A stretch of DNA of 43,292 nt from an uncultured Flavobacteriaceae bacterium (GTDB lineage Bacteria; Bacteroidota; Bacteroidia; Flavobacteriales; Flavobacteriaceae). Positions 22,766-37,200 of the stretch are shown in pieces (positions within the stretch are counted from its first letter, which is position 1; each line of letters starts with the position of its first letter). The translations under genes were made by a program, and so were the position numbers. The notes beneath the pieces are model-generated. The model was not told the origin of the DNA, searched no databases, and saw only the letters and a program-made list of their open reading frames with translations. The DNA lies in contig CANMLX010000037.1 in NCBI GenBank assembly GCA_947498845.1, positions 1 to 43,292 of the forward strand, written 5' to 3'.

Positions 22766-24235
22766 ATGAAGAATGTTTTAACTTTTATGATCATTTTTTT
22801 TAGTTCATATAGTGCCTTATCTCAACATATGAATGGAAAAATTATTGATAAAAACACAAAACAACCCATTGCATTTTCGAATATTAAAACAGGCGAGTAT
22901 ACAGGCGTTATTTCTAATGAAGAAGGGTATTTTACTATCACTGGTATTGATAGTATTAAAAGTATTACTATATCCTGTATGGGGTATCAAAGTAAAACAA
23001 TAGATGTTAAAGATCTAAGCCCTTTAAAAAATTGTCTTATAGAGTTGGAAGAAGCTATAAACGAGTTAAGCGAGGTCTTTATAAGTACTAAGCCTCCAAA
23101 TGTAGATTCTATAATTGCAAAAGTAAAACTAAAAATAAAAGACAATTATGATGGTGAATTAAATAGATATACCATATTTCATAGAACAACAGATCATATT
23201 AATTTTAAAAGCTTAGAGTTTGAAATAGATAAAGCATCAGATGCCGATAAAAAAAGTATTGAATATGCCAATGCCAACCTAAAACACATGGCTAAGGATA
23301 TCAAAAATAGTAATATGGTACAGTTTTTTGATTTTAAAGGAGATGTTTACGCTCTGGGTATGGACAGTATTAAGCTTAAAGTTGACAAAGCAGCACAATT
23401 GCTTGATCATAAACACGATTTTTCTATAGATAGAATTCAAGAAAAAGCGCAACGTATAATTTTAGCATATTTAGATACTACAAAAACCTATAAATTAAAA
23501 ACTGGGTTGTTTAAAATAGAAGATTCTCTATCGTTAGATAATCAAGACTTTAAAAAAGAAAATAGTAATGCTAAAGTTTCTTTATTAAGTGATCAAACGA
23601 AGTCGTTATTGAGTGAATCGGAATTCTATGAACATTCTTTTCTAACAAATATCTTAGACAATTATTTTTATGAGCATGAATTTGAAGATATGATTTACAA
23701 TGATGAAGAGCTTACATATGTGATTCGTTTTATGCCTAAAAAAGCCATGGCTAAATTTACGGGAACTCTTTTTATATCAGATGATACTTATGCCATCACC
23801 AGATTAGACTACAATTATTACAAGAAGCGGCATGGTGAAAAAGTAAACCTTAAATTTGTTTTTGGCATCAAGTATGTCGCCAATATTAACAAGGGTACTG
23901 TTATTTTTGAAAAGGATAGTAGTAAAATATACTATCCAAAATACCTAAAGCGTACCACTGGAAGTTATTTTTATGTAAACCGTCCCTTGAAACTCATACA
24001 AAATAGTAAAGAAAGTTATAAAGTAAGTTTCGATTTTAAAATCGAAGGAAGTAATTTACAAAAAGAAGAACTGCTTATAAGTGCTAAGAAAAAATTGACT
24101 CTCGACGAATTTAAAACTATTAAACAAGATTCTATTGTTAGTTTTAAAATATTAAACAAGTACGAAAAAACAATTTGGCAAAACGAATCTATTTTAGAAC
24201 CTTCCATGGAAATGAAACAGTTCAAAGGAGAATAA
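22766..24235 (+). CDS. Secreted carboxypeptidase-regulatory-like domain protein
   Basis: A 489-residue protein with a signal peptide (MKNVLTFMIIFFSSYSALSQ). Residues 21-108 form a CarboxypepD_reg-like beta-sandwich (HMNGKIIDKNTKQPIAFSNI, EGYFTITGID, ISCMGYQSKTIDVKDL), the domain that also opens TonB-dependent receptors. The remaining 380 residues are a conserved-looking Bacteroidetes region of unknown role, with outer-membrane-like strands late in the protein (YVIRFMPKKAMAKFTGTLFI, YAITRLDYNYYKKRHGEKVN). No plug or barrel is present, so it is not a receptor. It is monocistronic and convergent with the adhesin operon. Confidence 0.75.
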   Translation: MKNVLTFMIIFFSSYSALSQHMNGKIIDKNTKQPIAFSNIKTGEYTGVISNEEGYFTITGIDSIKSITISCMGYQSKTIDVKDLSPLKNCLIELEEAINELSEVFISTKPPNVDSIIAKVKLKIKDNYDGELNRYTIFHRTTDHINFKSLEFEIDKASDADKKSIEYANANLKHMAKDIKNSNMVQFFDFKGDVYALGMDSIKLKVDKAAQLLDHKHDFSIDRIQEKAQRIILAYLDTTKTYKLKTGLFKIEDSLSLDNQDFKKENSNAKVSLLSDQTKSLLSESEFYEHSFLTNILDNYFYEHEFEDMIYNDEELTYVIRFMPKKAMAKFTGTLFISDDTYAITRLDYNYYKKRHGEKVNLKFVFGIKYVANINKGTVIFEKDSSKIYYPKYLKRTTGSYFYVNRPLKLIQNSKESYKVSFDFKIEGSNLQKEELLISAKKKLTLDEFKTIKQDSIVSFKILNKYEKTIWQNESILEPSMEMKQFKGE

Positions 24236-24272
24236 TTAATTTCTCTCTAATATAATAAATTTAGAGTCAATA

Positions 24273-25256
24273 TTAATCGTGTATAGGACCTTGAGTACAA
24301 GGACAATTACTTATATTTTGTAAGAAATCAAACCCAATAGTTACTACATGAGTTCCCGAGTTAAATGCAGCTAACTCATTTGTAGTATATTGATAAGAAT
24401 ACCCAAAATAAAAACCAGACTTTTTAAAACCTGCCATAGGCCCCACATTAAGAGGTTTAAAAAATTGATCATTTAAAAAACGGTAAGATACGCCCACCCA
24501 ATAATAATCTTCACTTCTATTATACTTTCTATATTTAAAGTTAACATCTGTACTAGACCTACTGTCACTACTAAATAATTGGTAAAATACAGAAGGCTCG
24601 TATTCTGTTCTACTTCCTTTTGGACCTCTTATAGTATAGCCAGAATAAATCTGATAGTTTAAAAGTAAATTAGGCTCTGCTTTTCTAATGAAATCATCTA
24701 TGTCTTTAGGTAAAACATTATTACCATTTGCACTCAAGAAAAAACCACCAAATCTATATAAAAAACCGACATCAAAATTGTGATTTGAAGTTCTTCTATC
24801 GTCTGTTACAAAAGCATCAAATACAGGGGCTCCTAAATCTGAAAATGCTTCAAATTTACTAGTATCTACCCTAAAATTATTAAGATTATAAGAAATACCA
24901 AATGATAAATATTGCTTGGAATAATAGTCTAATATAATATGATGCGCAAATGAAAATTTAGCCCCTGTTTGGACCGTTAATCCATTTCTATCATTGTAAA
25001 GGGTCAACCCTACACCTGACCTATCTGCTATTCTAAAATCTACATAAAGCGATTGGTTTCTAGGGGCGTCTTTAATACCTACCCACTGCGATAACCCGTT
25101 GGCTCTTGTTCTTAAATTATCACCAATCCCAGCATAGGTAGGGGATACAACAAAATTATTATCTGCCAAATATTGCGTAAATACAGGCAAGTTAAATTCT
25201 TGGCTATAGCTTTTAGCTATAACCAAGAACACTATGTATATTATTATTTTTCGCAT
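24273..25256 (-). CDS. PorP/SprF-family type IX secretion outer-membrane protein
   Basis: A 327-residue beta-barrel protein with signal peptide MRKIIIYIVFLVIAKSYSQ. The family pattern is clear: FNLPVFTQYLADNNFVVSPTYAGIG, RTRANGLSQWVGIKDAPRNQSLYVDF, and GVGLTLYNDRNGLTVQTGAKFSFAHH. In gliding flavobacteria, SprF is needed for secretion or attachment of the SprB adhesin, and PorP-like proteins act as shuttles for type B C-terminal domains. The gene begins 30 bases after the adhesin stop on the same strand, so it is almost certainly the dedicated partner of that adhesin. The tail ISNCPCTQGPIHD with two close cysteines is unusual. Confidence 0.9.
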   Translation of the reverse strand: MRKIIIYIVFLVIAKSYSQEFNLPVFTQYLADNNFVVSPTYAGIGDNLRTRANGLSQWVGIKDAPRNQSLYVDFRIADRSGVGLTLYNDRNGLTVQTGAKFSFAHHIILDYYSKQYLSFGISYNLNNFRVDTSKFEAFSDLGAPVFDAFVTDDRRTSNHNFDVGFLYRFGGFFLSANGNNVLPKDIDDFIRKAEPNLLLNYQIYSGYTIRGPKGSRTEYEPSVFYQLFSSDSRSSTDVNFKYRKYNRSEDYYWVGVSYRFLNDQFFKPLNVGPMAGFKKSGFYFGYSYQYTTNELAAFNSGTHVVTIGFDFLQNISNCPCTQGPIHD

Positions 25257-25286
25257 CTCAATATTTTTTGTAGGTGTTAAAATAAT

Positions 25287-28200
25287 TTATCTGTATAATG
25301 TAAAATGTCCAACAAATTCACCATCTCCTTGATAGTTCTCATCATTAAGTTTTACAACATACCAATAATCTCCTGTTGGTAATTCTTTACCATTATAAGT
25401 TCCATCCCATTTATCGTTTACTGCTAATGTAGCAACTTTACGACCATATCTATCAAATATATCTACAGTTAAATTAGGATAGTTAGCTGTACAGCCTGGT
25501 CCCCAGCCATCCAAAGTACCATCTCCATTTGGTGTAAAGTAATTTGATATACACACATCTACAAATTCAAAGAACATTTCTGCTCTGGCCTCACAACTTA
25601 CACCATCAGATACAATAACCTCATAAATTCCAGATTCAAAAATAACAAGTTCGTTCTCGCTTCCCGAATACAATTCTTGGCCATTCAATCTAAATGTGTA
25701 GGTATAATTACCAAATCCGTTAGTTGCTATAGCCTCTATAGTATTTAGTGTTTGATTTACATTTCTTAATACGACTTCTAAAGGTTGTACATCGTCTATA
25801 ACAAAATTATCTGTTGGACTTACACATGTATTAGTATGCGTAACATTAATATAGTAGTAAGTACCACTAGGAGATGCAGGAACATATGTAAATACATTAC
25901 CTAGCTGAACAGGAGATTCTGCTATAACAGAATCGTCTGAAGCATCTGCAGTGACTAAAGTATAGGATAAATCGTCTAAATCAACACTTGGATCATCTTC
26001 TACATTAACCGTAACATCATAACCTGGTACATTGTCTCTACATACTTCCTCTAAAGCTACAGTCGCTCTTATATCTGGTGATGTAGGGAACGCATAATCA
26101 CTGTTACCTCCTGGACAACCTAAACCATCGTTACCTATGATAGAGATATTTTTATTACCTCCTCCTAAGTTTGAGAATTCAAAAATTGTTTGGGTAGGAC
26201 CTCCTTGTATAGTCACGCCGTCTACTGTAACGTGATAAGGTAATCTACCACCTGAAACTTCAATACTTAAGAAACCATCCATATCTCCTCTACATGTCTC
26301 TTCAATAAGATCTACTTCTGTAAATCTAATTTCAGGTAACTCACTAAGCGTAAATGCTATTGGATCTAATGTACAGCCTTTACTATCGGTAACAAGAACT
26401 AGATATTCAAATCCAGCTGGTAAAAACTCTATTAATGGATTATCAAAAAACTGTTCGAACGTTCTGTTAAAGAATGGATTAGTAGGAGAAGCAATGGCAT
26501 ACTGATATGGTGGCGTACCACCCGATGCCATTATTTCCACACTACCTAATTCTCCAAAACAAATAGGCTCTGGATTTATAGGCTCTACAAATAAAGGATC
26601 TGTTGGTCCTGTAATTTCTTGAGTTATTGAATTATTACAATCACCATCCACAACTCTAATTTCGTATATACCTGTCGTTAAATTTCTAAATTCTCCGGTA
26701 GTATTTTGAGTTATTGGTGTAGCTGGCGTAGTGCTAGCATCTAATAATTCATACATATAATTACCTATACCATTTTCTGCCATAACAACTATAGCACCAT
26801 TATTATCTCCTGCACAATTTACTTCTAAATCTGAAGCATCAGCTACTAATCCTATAGTCGTTGGTATAAACGGTTCTACAGTTATTCCATTAGAAATATT
26901 GGCAATACAGCCATTAGCATCTCTAACATAATAAGCATAACTATCAGCTGTTCCTGTAGGCCTCCCAACAGGGATCGTGACAGTTCCTGCAAATGGCGTA
27001 CCGGTACCAACTGTAAAATTAGGTATATTACTATACTCATAAGACCCTGTACCTCCTGATGCCATTAATGTTAATACGGGATCTACTTCACATGTTTGTG
27101 TAGTCGTTTGTGCTAAACTTACTTCTATTTCAATTGGTTGATTAATGATTACATCTACTGTAGTAAAACTACAATTATAACCATCCATAACTGTAACATT
27201 GTAAGTCCCTACTCCTAAATTATTAAATACAGGTGTTGATTGTGGACCAGAAGACGTAGCAATTGGTGAAACAGTGTTAAGGATATACGTATAATTACTG
27301 CCTTGACCTCCCATTACATTACTAACAGTTATTGAAGCATTAGAATCTCCAAAACATGCTAATAATGGTGGCATAGCAGCAATGTCTGCTGTTATTGCTG
27401 TAGGCGCCATCAATGTAATATTGCTTGGCACTATACAACCCATAGCATCTCTTACATTAACCGTATAAACACCTGCCGATAAGCCTGTAAATGTTCCATT
27501 AGGAGAATACGCTACTGAAGCTGCTCCTGTTAACTCATATTCGTAATCACCCCATCCGCCTTGAGCAGTAGCAGTAATAACACCCGCATCGTTATCACAA
27601 GTTACATTAGCCGTTTCTCTTGCATCAAGTGTTAATGCTTCTGAAGGCGAATCAATAGTAAATACATTAGAAGTTGTAGAACAGAAAGGACTATCTGTTT
27701 CAACAATTTCAACGGTATAGCTTCCTCCTGACAATCCTGAAACTGTGAGTGGATTTGTAGATGTATTGGCTGCTACAGGTCCCATTACAGAAGTAGCTCC
27801 ATTAAACACTTCATAAGTGTATGCGCCACTATACCCAGTTATATTTATTTCGAATGCGCCATTGGTATCTCCAAAACACGTTACTGCCATAGTTGGAGTT
27901 GCTTCGGCTTCTATTGTATCAAATGGAGGCACATTAAATGGTGCAGTTTGAATATAACATCCCGTATCCAAATCATTTACCTGGAAAAAGTAATCCCCAG
28001 GCGCTGTAATGCTAAACGTATTTGATGCTTGTGCTGTACCATCAGGTAACATTTGGTAGGTAAAATTACCTGATCCACCTACTACATTTATTTCTACCGA
28101 ACCTGTACCATTACAATCTATAGGTGCTGCTATAACACCTGTAGCGCTTATTAATGCAGGTAAAGGGTTAATTGTAACTATTTCTGTATCTATACAGCCA

Positions 28201-31200
28201 TTAAAATCTCTAACATATACAGTAATATTCTGTACACTTCCCGTGTCAATAACGTCAAAAGTATTAGCCATTCCATAATTTGTACCATCTATACTATATG
28301 TATAAGGTGCTGTTCCTCCAACTTCATTTACGGTTATTGTTGCTGTATTTACCGAATTATCTGCTGCACATACGAAATCTGTAGCGCTTCCAGATGCTAC
28401 TAATACAGGTGGCTCTGTGATATCAACTTGATCTGCTAAAGAAACACATGCTTTACTATCTCTTACCACAACATTATATGTCGCTGGTGCTAAATTCTCA
28501 AACACATTCGATGGTTGATAGGTAGACCCGCCATTTATACTATACTCATATGGTCCTACGCCTCCTGTTGGAGTTGGTACCACTATTGTACCATCTGTGT
28601 CGCCATTACATGTTACTCTTCCGTCTGGAATAGCTGTAAATGTTGGTGTCGTTGGTGTGGTAACATTAACCTCATCTGATTCGTCTGTACAAGCGGTAAC
28701 TCCCTGTGAATCGGTTACTCTAAATTGATACGTCCCTGCAGTTGCTGCTGTATATGGACTTCCTGTTATAACCGTGTAAGTCGATCCGCCATTTGTACTA
28801 ACTTCATATGTATATGGTGCTACGCCTCCAACGGCTGTTAAAGTGATCACTGCATCTGGTGAAACCGTACAATCTAAATCTTTTGTTAAGGCTGCACTTA
28901 ATAATATTTGTGACTCTACTACATAGCTCTGTACTGCGGTCTCACAGCCATTACCATCTCGTATGCGTAAATCGTATGCTCCTGGTGCATTTATTGTAAA
29001 AGTGTCTCCTGTTTGATAGGTCGCCCCGCCACTTATACTATACGTTAATGGCATTATTGCTGATCCTGTTCCTTCTACTAAGGTGATACTTAATGGACTG
29101 CCTACATAACATTGTGGCGCTACTGTATTTAATGTTGGTAATGGATCGGTAGCTACTGTAACGTCTACTACATTACTAATACATCCTCTTGAATCTAAGG
29201 CATAAACATCCCAGTCTGTACTAACAGCTGGATCTAATACGCGTGATGCACTTGTTGTATAATCTCCTGGTACTGGTGCCACACCATCTTGTACAAAGGC
29301 ATAGGTATAACCTGGTGTTCCTCCGCTTGCTTCTACTGTGACCTGTGCTCCAAAATTACAATTCGCATTTACACTTGGTAGTAATTCTATAAGCGCTACT
29401 GCCGATGGCTCTGCTACTGTAATAGAAGCTGTTGCTGGACAATTTGTAACTTCATCTGTAATTTCTATAACATAAGACCCTGCTGCTAATGCCGTTAATG
29501 GAATTGTAGCTGCGCTTTGTCCTGTTATTGGTACGCCGCCATTTATTCTATAACTATAAGTTCCACTAAAGTTTCCTACCGTAAAGGTTACTGCGCCGTC
29601 TGTGCCGCCATTACAATTCACATCACTCACTAATAACCCTGATACAGAAATATTAGTTACTGATGCTACTGTATAAGACTCTTCGTAAATACACATATTA
29701 GCATCACTTACTCTAAATAAATACGTATCTGGTGCTAATCCTGGGAATATTCCTGTTGTATTGGAAGTTACTGACCCTGATGGCGATACTATACTATAAG
29801 TAAATGTTGGCCCTACACCGCCTGTTACGGTTGCGGTTACTGTTGTTGTTGTTGCTGTACAAGTAATCGCTGGTGCTGCAAAATCTAAATCGCTTGGTGG
29901 ACTTAAAGCTGGTACATTTACTGGGGTTGCTGTAAACTCACAATCATTAGCATCTCTTATAACTACGGTTACTGTTCCTGCTGTAGTGACTGTAAATGTA
30001 TTGGTTGTTGTAAAACCGCCGCCATTAAAACTATATCTATATGGTGCTGTTCCATCTATTCCATTGGCTGTGATTGTCGCTGCTTGCGTGGCATTATTTG
30101 TTCCACAAGTTAAACCTTGGGTTAACAATGCTGTTCCATCTAATGCATCTGGCTCTGTAATATCGACTTGATCTACTAAAGAAACACATTCTTTACTATC
30201 TCTTACCACAACATTATATGTCGCTGGTGCTAAATTCTCAAACACATTCGATGGTTGATAGGTAGACCCGCCATTTATACTATACTCATATGGTCCTACG
30301 CCTCCTGTTGGAGTTGGTACCACTATTGTACCATCTGTGTCGCCATTACATGTTACTCTTCCGTCTGGAATAGCTGTAAATGTTGGTGTCGTTGGTGTGG
30401 TAACATTAACCTCATCTGATTCGTCTGTACAAGCGGTAACTCCCTGTGAATCGGTTACTCTAAATTGATACGTCCCTGCAGTTGCTGCTGTATATGGACT
30501 TCCTGTTATAACCGTGTAAGTCGATCCGCCATTTGTACTAACTTCATATGTATATGGTGCTACGCCTCCAACGGCTGTTAAAGTGATCACTGCATCTGGT
30601 GAAACCGTACAATCTAAATCTTTTGTTAAGGCTGCACTTAATAATATTTGTGACTCTACTACATAGCTCTGTACTGCGGTCTCACAGCCATTACCATCTC
30701 GTATGCGTAAATCGTATGCTCCTGGTGCATTTATTGTAAAAGTGTCTCCTGTTTGATACGACGTCCCGCCATTTATACTATACGTTAATGGCATTATTGC
30801 TGATCCTGTTCCTTCTACTAAGGTGATACTTAATGGACTGCCTACATAACATTGTGGCGCTACTGTATTTAATGTTGGTAATGGATCGGTAGCTACTGTA
30901 ACGTCTACTACATTACTAATACATCCTCTTGAATCTAAGGCATAAACATCCCAGTCTGTACTAACAGCTGGATCTAATACGCGTGATGCACTTGTTGTAT
31001 AATCTCCTGGTACTGGTGCCACACCATCTTGTACAAAGGCATAGGTATAACCTGGTGTTCCTCCGCTTGCTTCTACTGTGACCTGTGCTCCAAAATTACA
31101 ATTCGCATTTACACTTGGTAGTAATTCTATAAGCGCTACTGCCGATGGCTCTGCTACTGTAATAGAAGCTGTTGCTGGACAATTTGTAACTTCATCTGTA

Positions 31201-34200
31201 ATTTCTATAACATAAGACCCTGCTGCTAATGCCGTTAATGGAATTGTAGCTGCGCTTTGTCCTGTTATTGGTACGCCGCCATTTATTCTATAACTATAAG
31301 TTCCACTAAAGTTTCCTACCGTAAAGGTTACTGCGCCGTCTGTGCCGCCATTACAATTCACATCACTCACTAATAACCCTGATACAGAAATATTAGTTAC
31401 TGATGCTACTGTATAAGACTCTTCGTAAATACACATATTAGCATCACTTACTCTAAATAAATACGTATCTGGTGCTAATCCTGGGAATATTCCTGTTGTA
31501 TTGGAAGTTACTGACCCTGATGGCGATACTATACTATAAGTAAATGTTGGCCCTACACCGCCTGTTACGGTTGCGGTTACTGTTGTTGTTGTTGCTGTAC
31601 AAGTAATCGCTGGTGCTGCAAAATCTAAATCGCTTGGTGGACTTAAAGCTGGTACATTTACTGGGGTTGCTGTAAACTCACAATCATTAGCATCTCTTAT
31701 AACTACGGTTACTGTTCCTGCTGTAGTGACTGTAAATGTATTGGTTGTTGTAAAACCGCCGCCATTAAAACTATATCTATATGGTGCTGTTCCATCTATT
31801 CCATTGGCTGTAATTGTCGCTGCTTGCGTAGCATTATTTGTTCCACAAGTTAAACCTTGAGTTAACAATGCTGTTCCATCTAATGCATCTGGCTCTGTGA
31901 TCGTTACAGATGTTGCGGCAGACACACAGCCCTTATCATCTCTTACAACTACTAGATATGGACTACCTGCTGCTGTTAAGCCATTAAAGGTATTAGAACT
32001 CTGGAATGCACCGCCATTATTTATACTATATTCATATGGTACTAGTCCATTGTCTGCAGTAACTACAATACTTCCATCATTCCCGCCATTACATGTTACA
32101 TCAAAATGCTCTTCTGTTAATGTTGGCGTTGTTAGTGGTGTTACGGTAACTATATTAGATTCTGCAGGACAACCTTGTGAGTCTGTTACTCTAAATTGAT
32201 ATGTTCCTGCCACTGTCGTTGTATAAGGTGTTCCTCCTATTCCTACATAAGCGCCACTATTAAAGCTTACTTCGTATGTTGCATATGCTCCTGTTCCGCC
32301 ACTTGCTGTTAATGTTACGCTTGCGCTTACGTTGCAGGTTAAATCCTGAGTTAAATCAGCCATTAATAATACTTGTGGCGCTACTACATAACTCTGTACT
32401 GCCGTCTCACAACCATTACCATCTCTTATTCGTAAATCGTACGTTCCTGGTGCATTGATTGCAAAGGTATCTCCTGTTTGATAAGAGGTTCCGCCATTTA
32501 TACTATACGTCAATGGTGTTATCGCTAATCCTGTTCCTTCTACTAAAGTGATACTTAATGGACTGCCTGTATAACACTGCTGTGCTACTGGCGTTAACGT
32601 TGGATCTGTATCTCTGGTAACAACTTGAGCTGTTGAAGTTTTTATACAGCCATAAGCATCTATAACATGTACAAAATACGTATTAGCTGCAACATTAAAC
32701 ACATTAGCAGAAGCCCAACTTGGATCTGTAGCTAATGGCGGTGTCGCAGAAGTTGTTATTTGATAGCGATAAGGAGCTGTACCATCTCTTGCTATTGCTG
32801 ATACTGTTCCTAATTCATTACAATTTTCAGTTTTAGTTACATTTGCTGTAATACTCAAATCAATTGCTGATTCTCTAATTTCGAAAATTGCTGAAGCCGA
32901 TTGACAACCGTTAAAAGCTCCTGTACCATTCTCAATAAATCGCACATAATATTGACCTGGTGCTAATGTTCCTGGACTAGGTGTTGTTACTGTCTCTGGT
33001 GTTCCAAAAGTAACAGGTATAGTAGTCGAACCACCAACTGCTACATTTGTAAATGCTGTGAATATTTGATACTCTACCGATGTTGTTGTAGCATCAAAGC
33101 TATCTATTGTAAATGTAACACTACCGTTATCTTCTCCAACACACTGCACATTATTAGGCGTAACAGTCGACGTCATTGGTGAAGCCGGGGCAATTGGTGT
33201 ATCGGCAGATTTAACAAAATAACAATCTGTAGTGATGTCGTGTACTACAAATGTGTAAACCACACCAGGTGTTAAATTTGTAAATGTTCTTATACTTCCG
33301 CCTGGCGTGTCTGGTGGTAAATATGTTAATGTATAAGGCGCTGTGTTAAACTCTACAATTCCAAATTCATAATTTCCACTACCTACAGCAGATATTGCTT
33401 CAACAACTGCGGTACCTCCTGTTGCACAAGTAGACGTAAGTGTAGTAACATCAATATCTAAATCTGAAGGAGGTGATGCCATAACTATTTGTCTGCTTAA
33501 GCTACATCCATTTGCATCTACTACATTTACAGTATAAGTTCCAAAATTAATAATAGTAAATGTATGGTCTTCGTTTGGTGAAGCCGAATAAGGGTTTCCT
33601 GCTATTACATCACCAAAATTATTTGAAATAAAGTAAGTTAAATTCCCTGTTCCACCTGTTGCATTCTCAACAGTGATTGATCCTAAACTTGATCCCCCTG
33701 GGTTATTACAGGTTATATCTACCTTGGTTAAATCAAAATCTATTGCATTTGGTTCACTAATAACAATTGTTTCTGTATCTGTACAACCATTAGCACCAGT
33801 AAGAGTTATTGTATAATTTCCTGCTGGTAATCCACTGGTTTGTGTGCCATAATCTGTACTCGTAGTATCATTATTTACATTAATTACAAAAGGCGGTAAA
33901 CCTTGTGCATTATTAATAACTACACCTATAGCAGCTGTTTCGTCTCCATTACATAAAATATCTTGCGTCTGTGTCACACTTGTAATTTCTGGATCAGCTG
34001 GTGTACTAACAGTGATTGAATTAGTTACAAATTCACACCCATTAGTATCTGTTATTCTAAACTGATAAGTGCCTGCTGTTGATGTAGTATATGTAAAAGG
34101 TACACCTGAAGGCACTGGTGCAACTGCTGTATACGTTGTTCCTCCATTAGTTGACACTTCATACGTTACGTATGGTGGATTTCCTCCTGAAACAGTAACA

Positions 34201-37200
34201 TCTATAGTTGCATCTACAGGAGAAGAACACGTTAAATCTTTTGTTAATATAGCACTTCCTATTAATTGAGGTTCTACTACATATGTTGTTGTTGCTGGAC
34301 ATCCATTAGCATCTCTTACACTTAAAGTATAAGTTCCAGACGCACTTATAGTAAAAGTTGGACTAGTTTGGAATCCACTACCTATACTATATTCTAATGG
34401 TGCTACTCCTGTTCCTGATAAGGTGATATTAAAAGGCGTACCATCAAAACACTGTTGTGCTACTGGAGCTATGGTTACTGCTGTATCAACATTAATCGTT
34501 ACTGGATTGTCTGTGATACAACCATTGGCATCTCTTACATAAACATCCCATACTAAATCTGTTGCACCATTGGTATCTACTGTAATTATATTACTACTAG
34601 CATAATCTGCTAGTACTGGTGCTCCTGCTCCAGAGACTACGGCTGCATACGTATAATTTGGTGTCCCGCCTGATGCTGTTACTGTAATCTGTGACTCATC
34701 ATTGGTACAGAATACATTGGTAGACATTGTTGTAAAGGTAACTCCTGCAGAAGGCTCTGTTACTGTCACCGTAAAAGTATCGGTACATTGTGTTGTCTCA
34801 TCGGTAACATTTAAGGTATAACTTCCTGCTCCTAACCCTGTAAATGGTATCGTAGCAGCACTTTGACCTGTTACTGGAGCTCCCGAATTAAACACATAAC
34901 TATAGGTGCCTGAGAAACTCGACACTGTAAATTCTACGGCCCCTGTTGTTGCGCCATTACAATCTACATTACTAGTTACATTACCAGTAATATCTATGTT
35001 GGTTACTGGAGTTACTATATAAGATTCTTCATAATAACAACCATTAGCATCTGTCACTCTAAATACATAAGTATCTGGTGTTAAACCTGAAAATTCATTA
35101 TTTAATGGACCTGATGGTGTTACTGATCCTGGGGAAATCATTTGATACGTTAATGTCCCTACTCCTCCTGTAGCTGTTACGGTTACTGTAGTTGTTGTTG
35201 CTGCACAGGTTACTGCTGCGTTGTTAAATCCTAAATCGGTCGGTGAATCTAACGCGGTTAAAGTTTCTGAGCCATTAAAAATACAACCATTTGCATCACG
35301 CACAGAATAATTTATAGTTTGATCACTTCCATTATCGTTTACTGTTAATACATTGGTTGCACTATATCCTGAACCATTAAAACTATATTGGTATGGTGCT
35401 GTTCCTGTGGTTGGTAATGCTATTGTTACAGTTCCTGCTACAACAGCATTACTCGCATCACAACTAAATGCCACCGCTGTAGCGGTTGTGGTTAATGCAC
35501 TTGGTGCTGTTAAAGTAACCGATCCATCAAAGATACAGTTCTTACTATCGCGTACTTGGTAAGTATATGTTCCTGCTGCTAAACTGCCGTAAGATGATGT
35601 CGTACTAAATGCACTACCATCAAAACTAAACTCATAGGGACCTACACCATTTGCTGGTATAATTTGTACTGATCCTGTACTTGCGCCATTACAATCTGGA
35701 TTTTCAACTGTCTCTGTGGCTGTTGGTCGCTCTATTGGGTTGACTGTTATTTCTGCCGACTCTGCTACACATGAATTTGCGTCGGTTATTCTATATTGAT
35801 ACGTTGTTACTGCATTTCCTATAACATTTCGTGAATCGGTAAATGTTAAACCTGATGGTGGAGGTAATGCACTATAAGCACCTCCGTTTATCGATACTGC
35901 TAATGTATAAGGCCCTATTCCTCCTGCTATAGTACCTTCTATAACAGCATCTGGTGATGTTGTACAATCTAAGTCCTTAGTTAACCCTGCGTTTAATGTG
36001 AGTTGTGGAGCTACTTCATACGTTGTCGTTACTGGACAACCGTTGTCATCTCTAATGGTTAATGTATATGTTCCCGAAGCGCTTATCGTAAAGGTTGGAC
36101 TGGTTTGGAAGCCACTGCCTATACTGTACTCTAAAGTACCTACTCCTGTGCCTGATAAGGTGATATTAAAAGGCGTACCATCAAAACACTGTTGGGCTAC
36201 TGGATCTATGGTAGGTAAAGCATCATTAGTAATGGTTACTGGATTGTCTGTGATACAACCATTGGCATCTCTTACATAAACATCCCATACTAAATCTGTT
36301 GCACCATTGGTATCTACTGTAATTATATTACTGCTAGCATAATCTGCTAATGCTGGTGCTCCTGCTCCAGAGACTACGGCTGCATACGTGTAATTTGGTG
36401 TACCGCCTGATGCTGTTACTGTGATCTGTGACTCATCATTGGTACAGAATACATTGGTAGACGTTGCTGTAAAGGTAACTCCTGCCGAAGGCTCTGTTAC
36501 TGTTACTGTAAAGGTATCGTTACATTGTGTTGTCTCATCGGTAACATCTAAGGTATAACTTCCTGCTCCTAACCCTGTAAATGGTATCGTAGCAGCACTT
36601 TGACCTGTTACTGGAGTTCCCGAATTAAACACATAACTATAGGTGCCTGAGAAGCTCGACACTGTAAATTCTACGGCCCCTGTTGTTGCGCCATTACAAT
36701 CTACATTACTGGTTACATTACCGGTAACATCGATATTGGTTACTGGAGTTACTATATAAGACTCTTCATAATAACAACCATTAGCATCTGTCACTCTAAA
36801 TACATAAGTATCTGGTGTTAAACCTGCAAATTCATTATTTAATGGACCTGATGGTGTTACTGATCCTGGGGAAATCATTTGATATGTTAATGTCCCTACA
36901 CCTCCTGTTGCTGTTACGGTTACTGTAGTTGTTGTTGCTGCACAGGTTACTGCTGCGTTGCTAAAGTCTAAATCGGTTGGTGAATCTAATGCCGTTAAAG
37001 TTTCTGAGCCATTAAAAATACATCCATTAGCATCACGCACAGAATAATTTATAGTTTGATCACTACCATTATCGTTTACTGTTAATACATTGGTCGCACT
37101 ATAACCTGAACCATTAAAACTATATTGGTATGGTGCTGTTCCTGTGGTTGGTAGTGTTATGGTTACAGTTCCTGCTACAACAGCATTACTTGCATCACAA

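Noticed and set aside
24228..24245. GAGAA/TTCTC hairpin as terminator between convergent genes
   Set aside because: A 5-bp AT-rich stem with an 8-base loop and no T-run is too weak to call.
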